This document shows, piece after piece, positions 32,023-42,709 of a stretch of 64,000 nt of DNA. Source of the DNA: Glyphotaelius pellucidus (Eukaryota; Arthropoda; Insecta; Trichoptera; Limnephilidae); NCBI GenBank assembly GCA_936435175.1, contig OW386553.1:33087268-33151267 (forward strand). Direction: 5' to 3'. Positions within the stretch are counted from its first letter, which is position 1, and every line of letters begins with the position of its first letter. The notes under the pieces were generated by a model. That model saw only the letters and a program-made list of their open reading frames with translations. It did no database searches and was not told where the DNA came from. A program made the position numbers and the translations under genes.

Positions 32023-32420
32023 GTCAATATTGCACAAGAGTCCCAACTGCTCCCGTATGGAGCCAGTGAAACTATGGCATCCCCAATCGGGGTATGTTGT
32101 GAGGCTGAAGGTAGTGGGAGGGAAGGAGATGGGAAAGAGGAAGGTGGAAAGTACCTGGCTATTCAGATCTGGTCACCAAACACGGCTCAAGCCATTTCAA
32201 GCAACGTTTTAATTCTAAATGGTGGTCTTACACCATGGCGATACTGAGAGTATCTTCCACTCTGGAACGTGCAAATACACTAATTATTATTTTTAATGAA
32301 TAAATTGTGAAGTTACACAAATTAGTCAAATAAAATGAATTTGCCATGCCGGGGTTCGATCCCGCGACCTTTGGAATGCGAGTCAAGAGCCTTACCGCTG
32401 GACTACGCCGGTCATCTACG
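32023..32420 (-). mobile_element. SINE-1 copy, left arm of a head-to-head pair
   Basis: It starts (3' end on the minus strand) AAGAGTCCCAACTGCTCCCG and GGCATCCCCAATCGGGG. It ends with the tRNA head, including the complement of the B box (GGGGTTCGATCCC) and of the A box (CCGCTGGACTA). Confidence 0.85.
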
Positions 32421-32432
32421 ATGATGATACAT

Positions 32433-32810
32433 ACAGAGGTCGCGGGTTCGAATCCGGCGTGCGCAAATATATTTTATTTGATTAATTTGTGTTATTTCAC
32501 AATTTATTCATTTAAAATAATATACAGTATATTTACGCCACGTTCCAGAGTGGAAGATACTATCAGTATCGCCCTGGTGTAAGACCACCATTCAGAATTG
32601 AAACGTTGCTCGAAATGGCATTAGCCGTGTTTAGTGACCAGATCTGAATAGCCAGGTACTTCCCCACCTTCCTCTTCCCTATCTCCTTCCCCTCCTCACT
32701 ACCTTCAGCCACACAACATAACCCAATTGGGGATGCCATAGTCTCACTGGCTCCAGAGGGGAGCAGTTGGGACTCTTGTGCGGTATTTCATATAAAAAAA
32801 AAAAAAAAAA
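32433..32810 (+). mobile_element. SINE-1 copy, right arm of a head-to-head pair
   Basis: 5'-truncated: it begins AGAGGTCGCGGGTTCGAATCC (B box). It continues through the normal body (GCCACGTTCCAGAGTGG, TTTAGTGACCAGATCTG) to the tail TTGGGACTCTTGTGCGG and A19. It is separated by about 20 nt from the inverted copy on its left. Confidence 0.85.
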
Positions 32811-33400
32811 AATACAGATAATGAAAACTAAAATTATTTGAAAATACGAACAATCATTTCGGGCATTTTTAACCTACATTTGTGCCACGAGACTGCGTAC
32901 CACAGGCCATCTAGGCTAATCAAGATCTCAAAGCATTAAACTTTAAATAAATTACCATTTTTTTCTTAGATTTTAAATGCTCCAAAATTCCATCTGTTTC
33001 AGGCGCCGTTTGGCTCACAGCCGGGTCTCCTGGCCTATATAAGTTTAATTGTCTGTGGAGGTCTAAAATAAATGGAGGGAGGACCAACCCCAAAATTAAT
33101 TTGCGGAATATATGGCTACTGGAGGCCATTAACGAAATGGGCAATCAAAATTCGATATCATCTTGAAATGCGTCTCGAACACCAATTACTATCAGATCCC
33201 AGACAACCTTCTAAATATGTGGCACATCCAATAATTATTGAGTTAAGTTTTGAGCGGAAAGATAATTTTCGAACAGCAGGAGAAAGGACTTGATTACGCC
33301 CAAAAAGACAGCATCAAAAAGATACGACAACATTTTTTTAAATCCTGTAGGTACACCCAAAATACCGGAAAAAACTCTCGACTCTGTGCGCGGCGGTCCG
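32811..33400. other. Intronic sequence, possible LINE remains
   Basis: No clear element is seen. Short frames with words such as EAINEMG may belong to LINE-X upstream of the next copy, but I cannot show this. Confidence 0.3.
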
Positions 33401-33404
33401 TTGA

Positions 33405-33780
33405 TTGGTCCTCCTATCTTAACAAACTGATTGCAATCTTTAGAGCACAGGCGTACGGTAGAAATGCTGTCATTGTTCTATCGGAATTTCAATAGCAGAT
33501 GCTCCGAGGAAGTAGCGGAATTGATTTCTTCGGCAGCGGTTCACAATTAGGAAACACGCCTAATGCGTGCCCGATTAACAATTGTCTGCGACTCGTTCTG
33601 TAGAATGATGTGCCGGCCTCTGTGTTTCCTCCTTCCTACAACAAGGGGATATTCGAGACTTAGACTCCACTCCTTCCTTTCTACAAAAAGACCCTCCACA
33701 CGGCATCCCAAAAATGACAAAGACCGTGGGAGAAATTTTTCTGAAGACCTTCGGTGCGGAGTTAATGAAAAAAAGGATCA
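33405..33780 (+). mobile_element. LINE-X 3' end copy
   Basis: It shares with 18130-18700 and 29500-29900 GATTGCAATCTTTAGAGCAC, GATGCTCCGAGGAA, GATTTCTTCGGCAGC, GTTTCCTCCTTCCTAC and AAAAAGACCCTCCACACGGC, in that order. Frames are broken. Confidence 0.65.
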
Positions 33781-34570
33781 CGTCAAAAATGGTTCCATGA
33801 CAACTCGGAATTAACACAACTCAACACCTCTTTGAAAATTTATTATAAACTAAGAAAAAAATGAAAAAATCCCAAAACCTAATCAAACCATCGATAAATG
33901 TTTTACAAATTTCTTGTGTATTTTTGTCATCACATTTATACGCAGTAGCGAAAAGAATGTTTTTGTAGACCTACAAAAAATTTCCTCAATACCAGAATTT
34001 AATTCATTTTATTTTTCTCTAAAAAAGGTCATAATATGCACGTTATACAAGATGTACTTATTTTCCTATAAATATTTTGAAGACGCAGATCGAAAGAAAA
34101 AAAACGGAAAAAATTATCTACATATTTAACTCATTTTTACTTTCAAATTTCCGCTACCGATGTGTAAAAGTGCCCGATCACTTAGACGCTATTTTGGGTC
34201 GTGATCGACCCAGGTCGCGTAAAATGATCCCAGGACCAGTTCAATTCCATGTTAGTTAATCCTACATCATTGCGTAGGCAACAACCTACAACATTTTCAA
34301 TATGATGATAGAAAGAGGTATTCAAATATTGTAAGGAATTTCATTTATTACAAAATAAATATATTAAAAAAATATTAATATAATATGCCACCAGTTTGCC
34401 AATCTATGTAAATCGTTATGCTTAAAACAGCCTACTCACCATCTAAGACGCGATCAATTCATTTCGTTCAATCTCTGAGAAACGAAAAGTGATTGAAATA
34501 TGACCAAAAACATCATTAACTAATTAACTCCCGTTTAGTGCCAAAAATTAAATGCAAACTGCCAATGCAT
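33781..34570. other. Intronic AT-rich sequence
   Basis: Nothing recognised. Confidence 0.4.
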
Positions 34571-34576
34571 ATTTAC

Positions 34577-34925
34577 AATTTGGGAGGCGAGAATGGGTAC
34601 CGCTGCCCCGGGAACCTTTATTGGATAACCAACACCTCTGCCATAGGTCATCTCAAGTGACTCACTACGTTTGGTGATTTAGCAGGGTTGCCCGGGTTCA
34701 TGGGGTGAGGTTTGTCTAGGTCTTGGAGGCGGATGACCAGGACACCCAGAACCCCAGATTCCTACCCACCCCTTAAACCCTTTTCCTTCCCAAAACTCAC
34801 CTCTCCTTCCTTTCCTTAAAAAAACCCTCCACACAGCATCCTCAAAGATGACATAGGCCCTGATGGAAATTATCTTCCTCAGGGCCTCCTGTGTGGAGCT
34901 CATGTAAAAAAATATATATATATTA
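34577..34925 (+). mobile_element. SINE-L, reference copy
   Basis: Head: TTTGGGAGGCGAGAATGGG, TACCGCTGCCCCGGGAACC, TTTATTGGATAACCAACACC, GGTTCATGGGGTGAGGTTT. The tail is translatable as KKTLHTASSKMT...EIIFLRAS, the same end as LINE-X, then CTCATGTAAAAAAA. A short non-coding head fused to a LINE 3' end with an A-rich tail suggests a non-autonomous retroposon using LINE-X enzymes. No convincing pol III A/B boxes were found, so SINE is a working name. Confidence 0.7.
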
Positions 34926-36180
34926 AGGTTAATATTTTAATTCAACTTTGCCAATTTATCAACATTTTTACGTAATTGTTTGACTTTTCGAAAAGTGAAT
35001 TCGTAGAAAATGACTCCAGTATTGCCAGCGTACATCGATTTCTTACTTATTCCATGTCAATATCGGTTCAAACTGTGCTCGGTATATCGATATAAAATCG
35101 TAGGAAGTTACGCCCATCGATCCGATTTTGTAAATTATCGGTTTCTCTATGCTTGACCCTTGCTTCCCCAGAGAGGAAAATAATGCATCAACATGTAGCT
35201 TAAGTTTGCGACAAATCTTTGCGTAATATCATTAATCATTGCGTAATATCATTAATCATTACATAAGCAGCTGCCTTTAATCTTATTTTGTAGTTTGTTT
35301 ACGATGTCGGTAGCTGTTATGGTTGCTATATCTGTACTACAGAATTATGATACCACCAATCACCTGTATTGCATTAGGTTGTTTCTGATTTGTTTTAACT
35401 TTCTCTTTATTAAAGAAATTTAAATCTGTAAGTATAAAAATCAGAATATTCTTGCTTGGGGATGTACGAATATATATGAGATGTCTATGTATTGCTATAT
35501 TAAGATTTTTTTTTTTAAATTTATTTATTTATTTCATAAATCAACAATCCAGTCCCGCTAAGCCAATTGCAATTGGCTTGACAGCAGGTGCTTATAATTA
35601 CTTACAAATATATTTAAAGTTATAATTTACATCTTTATCTACAGTTTAAACATTTTTTCATAAATTTTATCATAAGTATCAAAATAAATATTCTTTTTCC
35701 AATAACCAATAGGTAGATATTTTGAAACTTTCAAAATACCTTCTTTAAACCCCCGCGAAGGTTTCTGAATTATAACAACCACATGTAAATATATCTGAAA
35801 AGTTTTTTAATCATTACAAAAACTCTAGCAAAACTGTCAAAAATGTCAAAATTTGAGTATCATTCACATAGGCTTGTATAAGAGCGCAGCTACCTAGTTA
35901 AGTATGATTTGGTGTATAAATTATTCCAGAATCATAAGTACAGAGTAAATAGTTTAGAGATGCGAAGATTGCACTGCCGAAGCATAAATAGAAGCAGAAT
36001 TAGCATTTCCCCAAGCTTAGATACAGTAAACATAATATTATTATAATTCTCATCAAAGGTCGATAGTTTGAGGAAATCCGTCGCCAGCCACTTTAATTCA
36101 AAGCCTCAATTTCTCCTCCCGCCCACAACATTTCTACCGCACGTGTTTCCTATGATATAAATTTTCAAAGCAGGAAATCT
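34926..36180. other. Intronic sequence with a LINE 3' tail
   Basis: At 35518-35600, AAATTTATTTATTTATTTC and GTCCCGCTAAGCCAATTGC look like the minus-strand 3' end of a CR1-like LINE with a (TTTA)n tail. GCGTAATATCATTAATCATT is directly repeated at about 35221-35261. No gene is seen. Confidence 0.4.
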
Positions 36181-36184
36181 TTTT

Positions 36185-36650
36185 TTTCACTTTATCAAAC
36201 AGGAGGCCCTGAGGAAAAAAATCCGTCATGGCCTTTGTCATCTTTGGGGATGCTTTGTGGAGGGTCTTTTTGAGGAAAGGAAGGGAGGAAGTTCTGGGAA
36301 GGAAAAGGGTATCAGGGATAGGAATCTTGGGGTCAGTGTGTCCATCAGGAGTGACGGACATATGAATCCACCCATCCCACTGCTGTGCACGGCGATGGAT
36401 CGAGAAAGTCCAGCTGGAGAGGTCAAAAGGTCTCCCTAAACCTACTCTCCCGAACCAGCCTTACCATGCAGTAGGTGGGCAAAAGCATCCCCACCAAAAT
36501 CTAGGCAAACATCATCCTATGAATCCGAGCATCCCTGCGAAGTCATCAACTGTAGCAAATCATTTGAGGTGACCTCTATAGCAGCGGTGTTCGTTATCCA
36601 GTATATGGTTCCCGGGGTGGTCGTATCGATAACCGTCTCCCATTTGACTG
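36185..36650 (-). mobile_element. SINE-L, long copy
   Basis: It starts with a T-rich run, then AGGAGGCCCTGAGGAAA, GGGGATGCTTTGTGGAGGG. It carries the extra middle block (GAGTGACGGACATATGAATC, CGGCGATGGATCGAGAAAG) absent from shorter copies, and ends GGTTCCCGGGGTGGTCGTA. It lies just left of the 419-bp array. Confidence 0.7.
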
Positions 36651-36670
36651 GATTTTACTGAAATGTATAT

Positions 36671-37939
36671 TATTATTTATTATTTTAACTTTATGAGTAA
36701 AACCTCAAACTGTAATATTTAATTAAATGAAGACTTTATGAGCGAAACTCAATCGAAAATCTGGAAACAGAAAAATCAGAAAAAGATATTGGCACCTCTG
36801 GGACTCGAACCCAGGACCTCCCTACTTTCCGGGTTGGGCGCTCTTATCCACTGAGCTAAGGTGTCGATATCCAATTCGGTCACTTTTAACTGTACCATAC
36901 TTCGACTAAGAACCACCCATATTATCTTCATTTTTCTCAACGCATATTTTTTATTGGCTGCCATCTTTATGAATGATTGCAAGATTCAACTCGAACTAAA
37001 TGCAATCTAGATGGTGTCTGGATAAATTATTATCCATTTTATTTAATGTGCGACATCTATTGACTCTTCTGCAAGTCTGAGATGAATATTATTATTTATT
37101 ATTTTAACTTTATGAGTAAAACCTCAAACTGTAATATTTAATTAAATGAAGACTTTATGAGCGAAACTCAATCGAAAATCTGGAAACAGAAAAATCAGAA
37201 AAAGATATTGGCACCTCTGGGACTCGAACCCAGGACCTCCCTACTTTCCGGGTTGGGCGCTCTTATCCACTGAGCTAAGGTGTCGATATCCAATTCGGTC
37301 ACTTTTAACTGTACCATACTTCGACTAAGAACCACCCATATTATCTTCATTTTTCTCAACGCATATTTTTTATTGGCTGCCATCTTTATGAATGATTGCA
37401 AGATTCAACTCGAACTAAATGCAATCTAGATGGTGTCTGGATAAATTATTATCCATTTTATTTAATGTGCGACATCTATTGACTCTTCTGCAAGTCTGAG
37501 ATGAATATTATTATTTATTATTTTAACTTTATGAGTAAAACCTCAAACTGTAATATTTAATTAAATGAAGACTTTATGAGCGAAACTCAATCGAAAATCT
37601 GGAAACAGAAAAATCAGAAAAAGATATTGGCACCTCTGGGACTCGAACCCAGGACCTCCCTACTTTCCGATCTGCAATCTTGCAATCATTCATAAAGATG
37701 GCAGCCAATAAAAAATATGCGTTGAGAAAAATGAAGATAATATGGGTGGTTCTTAGTCGAAGTATGGTACAGTTAAAAGTGACCGAATTGGATATCGACA
37801 CCTTAGCTCAGTGGATAAGAGCGCCCAACCCGGAAAGTAGGGAGGTCCTGGGTTCGAGTCCCAGAGGTGCCAATATCTTTTTCTGATTTTTCTGTTTCCA
37901 GATTTTCGATTGAGTTTCGCTCATAAAGTCTTCATTTAA
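36671..37939. repeat. 419-bp tRNA-like unit: tandem plus inverted array
   Basis: Two full units repeat head to tail (36667-37085, 37086-37504; essentially identical by eye). A third (37505-37671) stops inside the tRNA-like part. An inverted partial copy (37673-37939) follows directly. The whole is bounded by the 12-bp direct repeat TGAAATGTATAT at 36659-36670 and 37940-37951. Each unit contains, on its sense strand (minus in the tandem copies), a pol III-like A box (TAGCTCAGTGGATAAG) and B box (GGGTTCGAGTCCC). Decayed relatives lie at 8520-8622 and 43375-43600. The identical 68-codon frames across it are read through the tRNA-like region and are not proteins. Confidence 0.85.
36785..36867 (-). 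repeat. tRNA-like sequence, unit 1 (not a working tRNA)
   Basis: The minus strand runs GACACCTTAGCTCAGTGG ... GGGTTCGAGTCCCAGAGGTG CC. The acceptor ends pair (6 of 7), and the D arm (GCTC/GAGC) and T arm (CTGGG/CCCAG) are good. The anticodon arm is wrong: between them only CCC/GGG can pair around a 13-nt loop. It is a tRNA-derived promoter region of a retroposon. Identical copies are at about 37204-37286 and, on the + strand, 37791-37873. Confidence 0.75.
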
Positions 37940-37951
37940 TGAAATGTATAT

Positions 37952-39120
37952 ATTTATCTCTATAATGTATGTATATAGTTCGTCTCCTACAAATAACTAA
38001 ATAATTCCGTTCGTGGGTAATTTTGACAATATTGGTAGTTTAAAGTCACGTCTGTGTAATTTCGTTACGACACCGTACTTTTCAATCTAAAATTTTTAAT
38101 GATTCTTTCTAAGCCAATTATAAATCCTTGGTAATTAAAAACATAGTTACCCAACAAGATAAAAACAGATCGAAATTTTACGATATTAAATTTAGATGAA
38201 AGCACCCACATCAAAAAATTAATAATTTCCATAATAATGTTACGAAATTTATCCCAAACTCGTTCGTGGAAATAAAAGAATTTTCAACAATTGAACAGAA
38301 ATTTCATAGAAAAATTCCGATTCCGATACAATTGATATCACCATTTTCAAAGGCCAACGATATTTTATAAAAGAAATGACAAACAGAAGAATTATGTTGG
38401 TGGAATATAATTCTTCAATTTGGTCTCCTCACTTTAAAATCCACTCCGATTCCATTGAAAAATTTTAGCATAAATTCCTATGTTATGTTAACAATATTCT
38501 CGGTCTACCTTAACAATAAAAAGCTACAAGTGTGCAGTTCACACGCGGTAAAAGTGAAACCTTCAGAAAAATAAAGAAGACAAGAGTGGGTAGGCTAAGA
38601 AGCACCGCACAAATAGGAGGCCGATTATTCTATCTTATTTTCTCGCAGGCTAAATCATTAGATATACTTCTTTGTGTCTTTTAGTGTCACTTTTTCGTTT
38701 CATCGAGTTTCAATGGTGCTAAAGAAGTTTTCACTTCAATAAACTCTCAGATAGAAGACTTATTTCCGACTAGATACTAATTTTCAAAATGTTAAAATTA
38801 TTATTCTGTCCTAATAGTTCAAGATCCCAGAAGCCCCAGAGAGTTACTTATTTTATCTAGCACCAAATGTGTGGTATAAAGTAGTGCAAGTATGTACGCA
38901 TGTGTATGCATACCTGCTAGCTTGGGTCGACGGCCAACAGGTACAAGGTGCTAAAGGTACTAAAAACATTGCTCGCTTTACTTAAGGTGTCAGTACTGAA
39001 ATTTATGGATATTGTAGAAAATATTATTACAAATTAATAATCAATATTGCCAGACACTTGCCGTCGGCGGTAACTTTTGCAAGACAATTTAAAACTCTCA
39101 AAAAATAATGTTATCTTATT
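37952..39120. other. Intronic AT-rich sequence
   Basis: Nothing recognised. Confidence 0.4.
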
Positions 39121-39124
39121 TTTT

Positions 39125-39470
39125 TTTTGTTAGCTCCATACAGGAGGAAAACAATTTCCCACAGGGCCTTTGTCATCTTAGAGAATGCTATGTGGAGGGC
39201 CTTTTTAGGGAAATGAAGAAGAGGAAGTTCTTGGAAGGAATAAGGTATGAGGGATGGGTAGGAATCTGGGTGTCATTATGTCCAGGAGTGACGGACATAT
39301 GAATCCATCCCTCTGCTGTAAAAGGCGATAGGTCGAGGGAGTCTGGCTGAAAGGTGATCAAACGCATCCGCCGCCAAGAGCTAGACAAAACTCACCCCAT
39401 GAACCCTGCTAAGTTACCAAATTTAGCGAACCACTTGGGGCGGCGGTATCCATATTCGCCTTCCAAATCA
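39125..39470 (-). mobile_element. SINE-L copy
   Basis: It runs T-rich start, TTAGCTCCATACAGGAGG, ACAGGGCCTTTGTCATCTTA, GTGACGGACATATGAATCC, CTCACCCCATGAACCC and CACTTGGGGCGGCGGTA. Like 36185-36650 it has the GACGGACATATG block. Confidence 0.65.
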
Positions 39471-39860
39471 ATATAGTTATAAGAAGACTAAAATAACAAA
39501 CGTCAATATATTAACGTTCTGCATAGGTTTTATTTCGTAATTTCTATTTTATTTCTTGATTACTTGTCGACTAAAATACTATGTTTATCATAGTTTGTAA
39601 AATTGTCCGTATGAATTTTACCCGAATTTAAATTTATAGCATCTAAAATGGTTTATCACCGATTAAACCGATTCAATGAGAAAATATTTATGACAATAGA
39701 ATCGCTATTCTGTGGGGTATATTGAAATCGGTTTTCCCCACATTAAATGAAAATGTATTCATAGTTTAATATTGACTTTTTGAATTGTGTTATATTTTTT
39801 AGGTCTTGTAAACGCGCTGAGAAGTTAGGAATAAATATTTATCCTTGTTTTCTTAATAAA

Positions 39861-40435
39861 CTAGCTTTTACCCGCGGCTTCGCTCGCATGGTAATAGGGG
39901 GAAATTACTTTAGCGCTTGCACTTATAAATTATCCCCCCTCCCGAATTCCATACATTCATTCCCGATACATTCAATTTTCAAACAACTCGCTTGCCACCT
40001 AAATTTCATAATGCCAAAGCTCACCAGTAGTAAAAAAAATAATTATCCAATTTGGTGCAGTCGTTCGGAAGTTATGCGCGTACAAACATATCGGAGATTC
40101 ATTTTTATTTATATATACATGGTATAGATAGATATTAACTACGACGCCTGAAATAAAATTCCCCTCAAGTATGTCAAAATCGTTTCCACAGCCACGATTT
40201 GTTTTCTGACGTTAGCGACTCGCTTCTGTTAGCGACAGAAAACGTTTAATAAATCTAATATATTAATATTCATAACTTTATAACGCTAGAGTTTACCATT
40301 ATATACAGCCTATATTACTCGCATATAATGTAGCTTTTTATTGGTGAAAGAATTTTTAAATTCGGTTTATTGGTTTATGCGTGAAAGCGTAACAAACAAA
40401 CACTCGCAGTTTCGCATTTATAATATTAGTACAGA
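39861..40435 (-). mobile_element. Non-autonomous Helitron, subfamily A
   Basis: The minus strand begins TCTGTACTAATATTATAAAT and ends AAGCCGCGGGTAAAAGCTAG. Inside are GCGTGAAAGCG (complement side), ATTATATGCGAGTAATATAG and CGTTTCCACAG-like blocks. There is a poly-pyrimidine remnant but no long tract, and no coding capacity. Confidence 0.82.
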
Positions 40436-40860
40436 TAAATAAAAATTGACAATTAATATACCTTACTTCAGGCACAAGCCTTCAACACACTTCTATCGAA
40501 ATATCTCTTCAGCGCTTTCAGCCAATATTTGTCCAAGCCAAAGTCCAAAATTATTTTGATTGTTTATATATACTTAGGGTCAAAGTTGACATTTAATTAT
40601 TTCAAATTAGAATCTCCCAACCAATGGACGGGCCACAATAAATTATATTAGTTAACCTTTACCTTTCAAAGCCGTCAATTCATCAATAATAATTAATTTA
40701 GTTTTATATTTATTTTAATTTAAAAACTTTTTTATTGAAGTTAAGGATACGTTTTTATAAATCTCCATCACATTTGACAATGACATCGGCTGTCACCGAA
40801 ATTTTGCATACATTGATACGTTGATACTTTAAAAACGGTCAGCGTTAAAAGTAAGTATAA
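40436..40860. other. Intronic AT-rich sequence
   Basis: Nothing recognised. Confidence 0.4.
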
Positions 40861-40861
40861 T

Positions 40862-40960
40862 TTGGGAGGTGGGTGGGGATTGGTACCGCCGCCCCGGTAA
40901 CCATTTATTGGATAACCTACACCCCTAGATAATCCCAAGTGGTTAGAGTTGTTTGGTGGA
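40862..40960 (+). mobile_element. SINE-L 5' fragment
   Basis: TTTGGGAGGTGGGTGGGG, GGTACCGCCGCCCCGGTAACC and TTATTGGATAACC are the head of SINE-L. It breaks off into a G-rich stretch (GACGCCCCCCCGGGGGCG near 40990) of unknown origin. Confidence 0.55.
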
Positions 40961-41084
40961 GTGGACCATAGGTTCTCAACGTGGGCGAAGACGCCCCCCC
41001 GGGGGCGTTTCAGACCTTTAGAGGGGCGGTAGAAGGCCAAGAGAAAATTGGGGGGCGTTTCAGGCTCTCAGCTTCTTTGACGAA

Positions 41085-41715
41085 GATGTTAAAATATATA
41101 ATATATCTTGCCGGAATTTGGGGATTTGCTACAAAAAAAATGATTTCAGAAGTCCAAGTCGTTCAAAATAGAGCCCTGCGAAATATTTTCAGTCTACCTT
41201 GGGACACACATGTCAAAGACATCTACAGAAACACCCAAATACTTCCTTTTAATACCATTCCCACTTTTGAAATAACTAAAACTATATTACAAGTAATTCA
41301 ACACTCGGCACATTCCAACACTACACTCTATTACAATTGCGACGTACACCAACACAACACAAGAAATCACAACAAACTTCTTATATCAAAAATCAAATCA
41401 ACAAAATATGGACTAAGATCCCTAGAATACATAGCTCACACAAAATATAATCAACTACCCAACGAGATCAAACGTGCAAGTCAATGTAAAAAGACCCAAA
41501 CTAACATGCTCAAACTTCATCTTATTAATGACTATCTGAAATAATAATGTTGTGTATGTCCCCATCATATGTCCATTTAATACATACAGCTATATGTTTC
41601 ATGTAATGCGTATCATTCCCGCAATGAGTTTATTAACTCCTGGGAGTACAATGCTTTATATAATATACTATATTCTGTATTTTATACTTTTGATAAATAA
41701 ATAAATAATAAAATG
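41085..41715 (+). mobile_element. LINE ORF2 C-terminus with 3' UTR
   Basis: The frame to 41544 reads YLAGIWGFATKKMISEVQVV, QNRALRNIFSLPWDTHVKDI, YRNTQILPFNTIPTFEITKT, RNHNKLLISKIKSTKYGLRS and ends LKLHLINDYLK. The Y-x-x-x-IWG ... QNRALR-x-IF ... LY/IY-x-NT-x-ILP ... TR-x-H pattern is the post-RT region of insect LINEs close to CR1. A 3' UTR follows, ending in GATAAATAAATAAATAATAAA. It inserted about 75 bp before the TM6 exon. Everything upstream in the element is truncated. Confidence 0.75.
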
Positions 41716-41789
41716 GAGAGTTAGGTTAGGAGTATTATTTGTACTTGCAGAATTTGTTGATAATTTGTTATTATGTTGGTTGTTCCCAG

Positions 41790-41916
41790 ATAAGACAATG
41801 CGTCGCTCCAGTCTCGGATTCCTCGGGCGGGCCCGTTCCCGAACCCTGAAGATGACCATCACCATCGTGCTGGTCTTCTTCATCTGCTGGACTCCCTACT
41901 ACGTCATGGCACTATG
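41790..41916 (+). CDS. AKHR: AKH/ACP-type receptor exon: ICL3 and TM6
   Basis: The acceptor TTCCCAG ends at 41789. Joined to the phase-1 G of the previous exon it gives D-KTMRRSSLGFLGRARSRT, the basic third intracellular loop, then LKMTITIVLVFFICWTPYYV, which is TM6 with the class A CWxP motif, and MALW. The RTLKMTI-x-IVLVFFICWTPYYV stretch is close to the AKH/GnRH receptor consensus. The exon is 127 nt and ends in phase 2 at CTATG|GTGAGC, with the Trp codon split. It lies 26.7 kb after the previous exon, beyond most of the transposons in the window. Confidence 0.93.
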
Positions 41917-42325
41917 GTGAGCATAACAATCTAATCTGCTGATATTTTTAGTCAACAACCCTCCAAACCGGTCACTTAATTTGTTTAAAAATATTACGCA
42001 ACCTGAGATCCAATTTCAGATCTAAAACTCCCATAGACAACTCAATTTGATTGAATCTCAACCGCTGTGTGTCAACTGCTGAGTTTTGCGTATGGAAGAT
42101 GCGATGGTTGGTTCAATTTAAGCAGTTGCTACTCTGGAGAACACATGCAGCTTGCCTCCTATTTTGTACAGCATACCACTATTAAGAGGGATTAACCAGA
42201 CAAAACCGGAAATATGTAATTTTTAAATCAAATTTTAAACGTATTTACTCTTTTCCACAAAAAATTATAAATAGATTTCAAAAGCCTGTCTTTTATCTAG
42301 TATAGCTACTATTTAAATTTTGAGA
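41917..42325. other. Intron after TM6 exon
   Basis: Nothing recognised. Confidence 0.4.
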
Positions 42326-42329
42326 AAAT

Positions 42330-42602
42330 ATAGGTAGTGGGGAGGGGAAGGAGATGGGGAAGAGGACGGCCAAAGCCATTTCAAGCAACTTTTCAATTCT
42401 GAATGATAGTCTTACACCTGGGCGATACTGAGAGTATCTTCCACTTTTGAACGTGCCGCAAATATACTATATATAATTTTAAACGAATAAATTGTTAAAT
42501 AACTAAAAATAGTCAAATAAAATTTATTTGCCACGCCGGGATTCGATCCCGTGACCTTCGGAATGCTAGTCAAGAGCCTTACCGCTGGACTACGCCGGCC
42601 GG
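42330..42602 (-). mobile_element. SINE-1 copy, 3'-truncated
   Basis: It begins in the body (AGGTAGTGGGGAGGGGAAGG), lacks the 3' tail, and ends in the tRNA head (CACGCCGGGATTCGATCCC, CTTACCGCTGGACTACGCC). A 30-nt piece of the body in the opposite orientation (ACGTTCTAGAGTGGAAGATA) follows at about 42688. Confidence 0.75.
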
Positions 42603-42709
42603 CCGACCTATCGATACAAACGACTGTAATCGGGCTAGTAAATAGAAAGTTTGATCCGTTGTTTAATCCAATGTTCAATCATTCCAGACACGTTCTAGAG
42701 TGGAAGATA

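Noticed and set aside
36667..37504. Hammerhead core inside the 419-bp unit
   Set aside because: GAGCGAAAC and CTGAGATGA occur, but no arrangement gives CUGANGA, a stem II and GAAA in order on either strand.
36785..37873. Three functional tRNA genes
   Set aside because: Acceptor, D and T arms look right, but the anticodon stem-loop cannot form and the copies sit in a dispersed repeat. They are tRNA-derived repeat modules.
36776..37886. A conserved 68-residue protein in three identical copies
   Set aside because: The frame runs through the tRNA-like region and is identical only because the DNA repeats. The end of the frame is the usual translation of tRNA-derived repeats.
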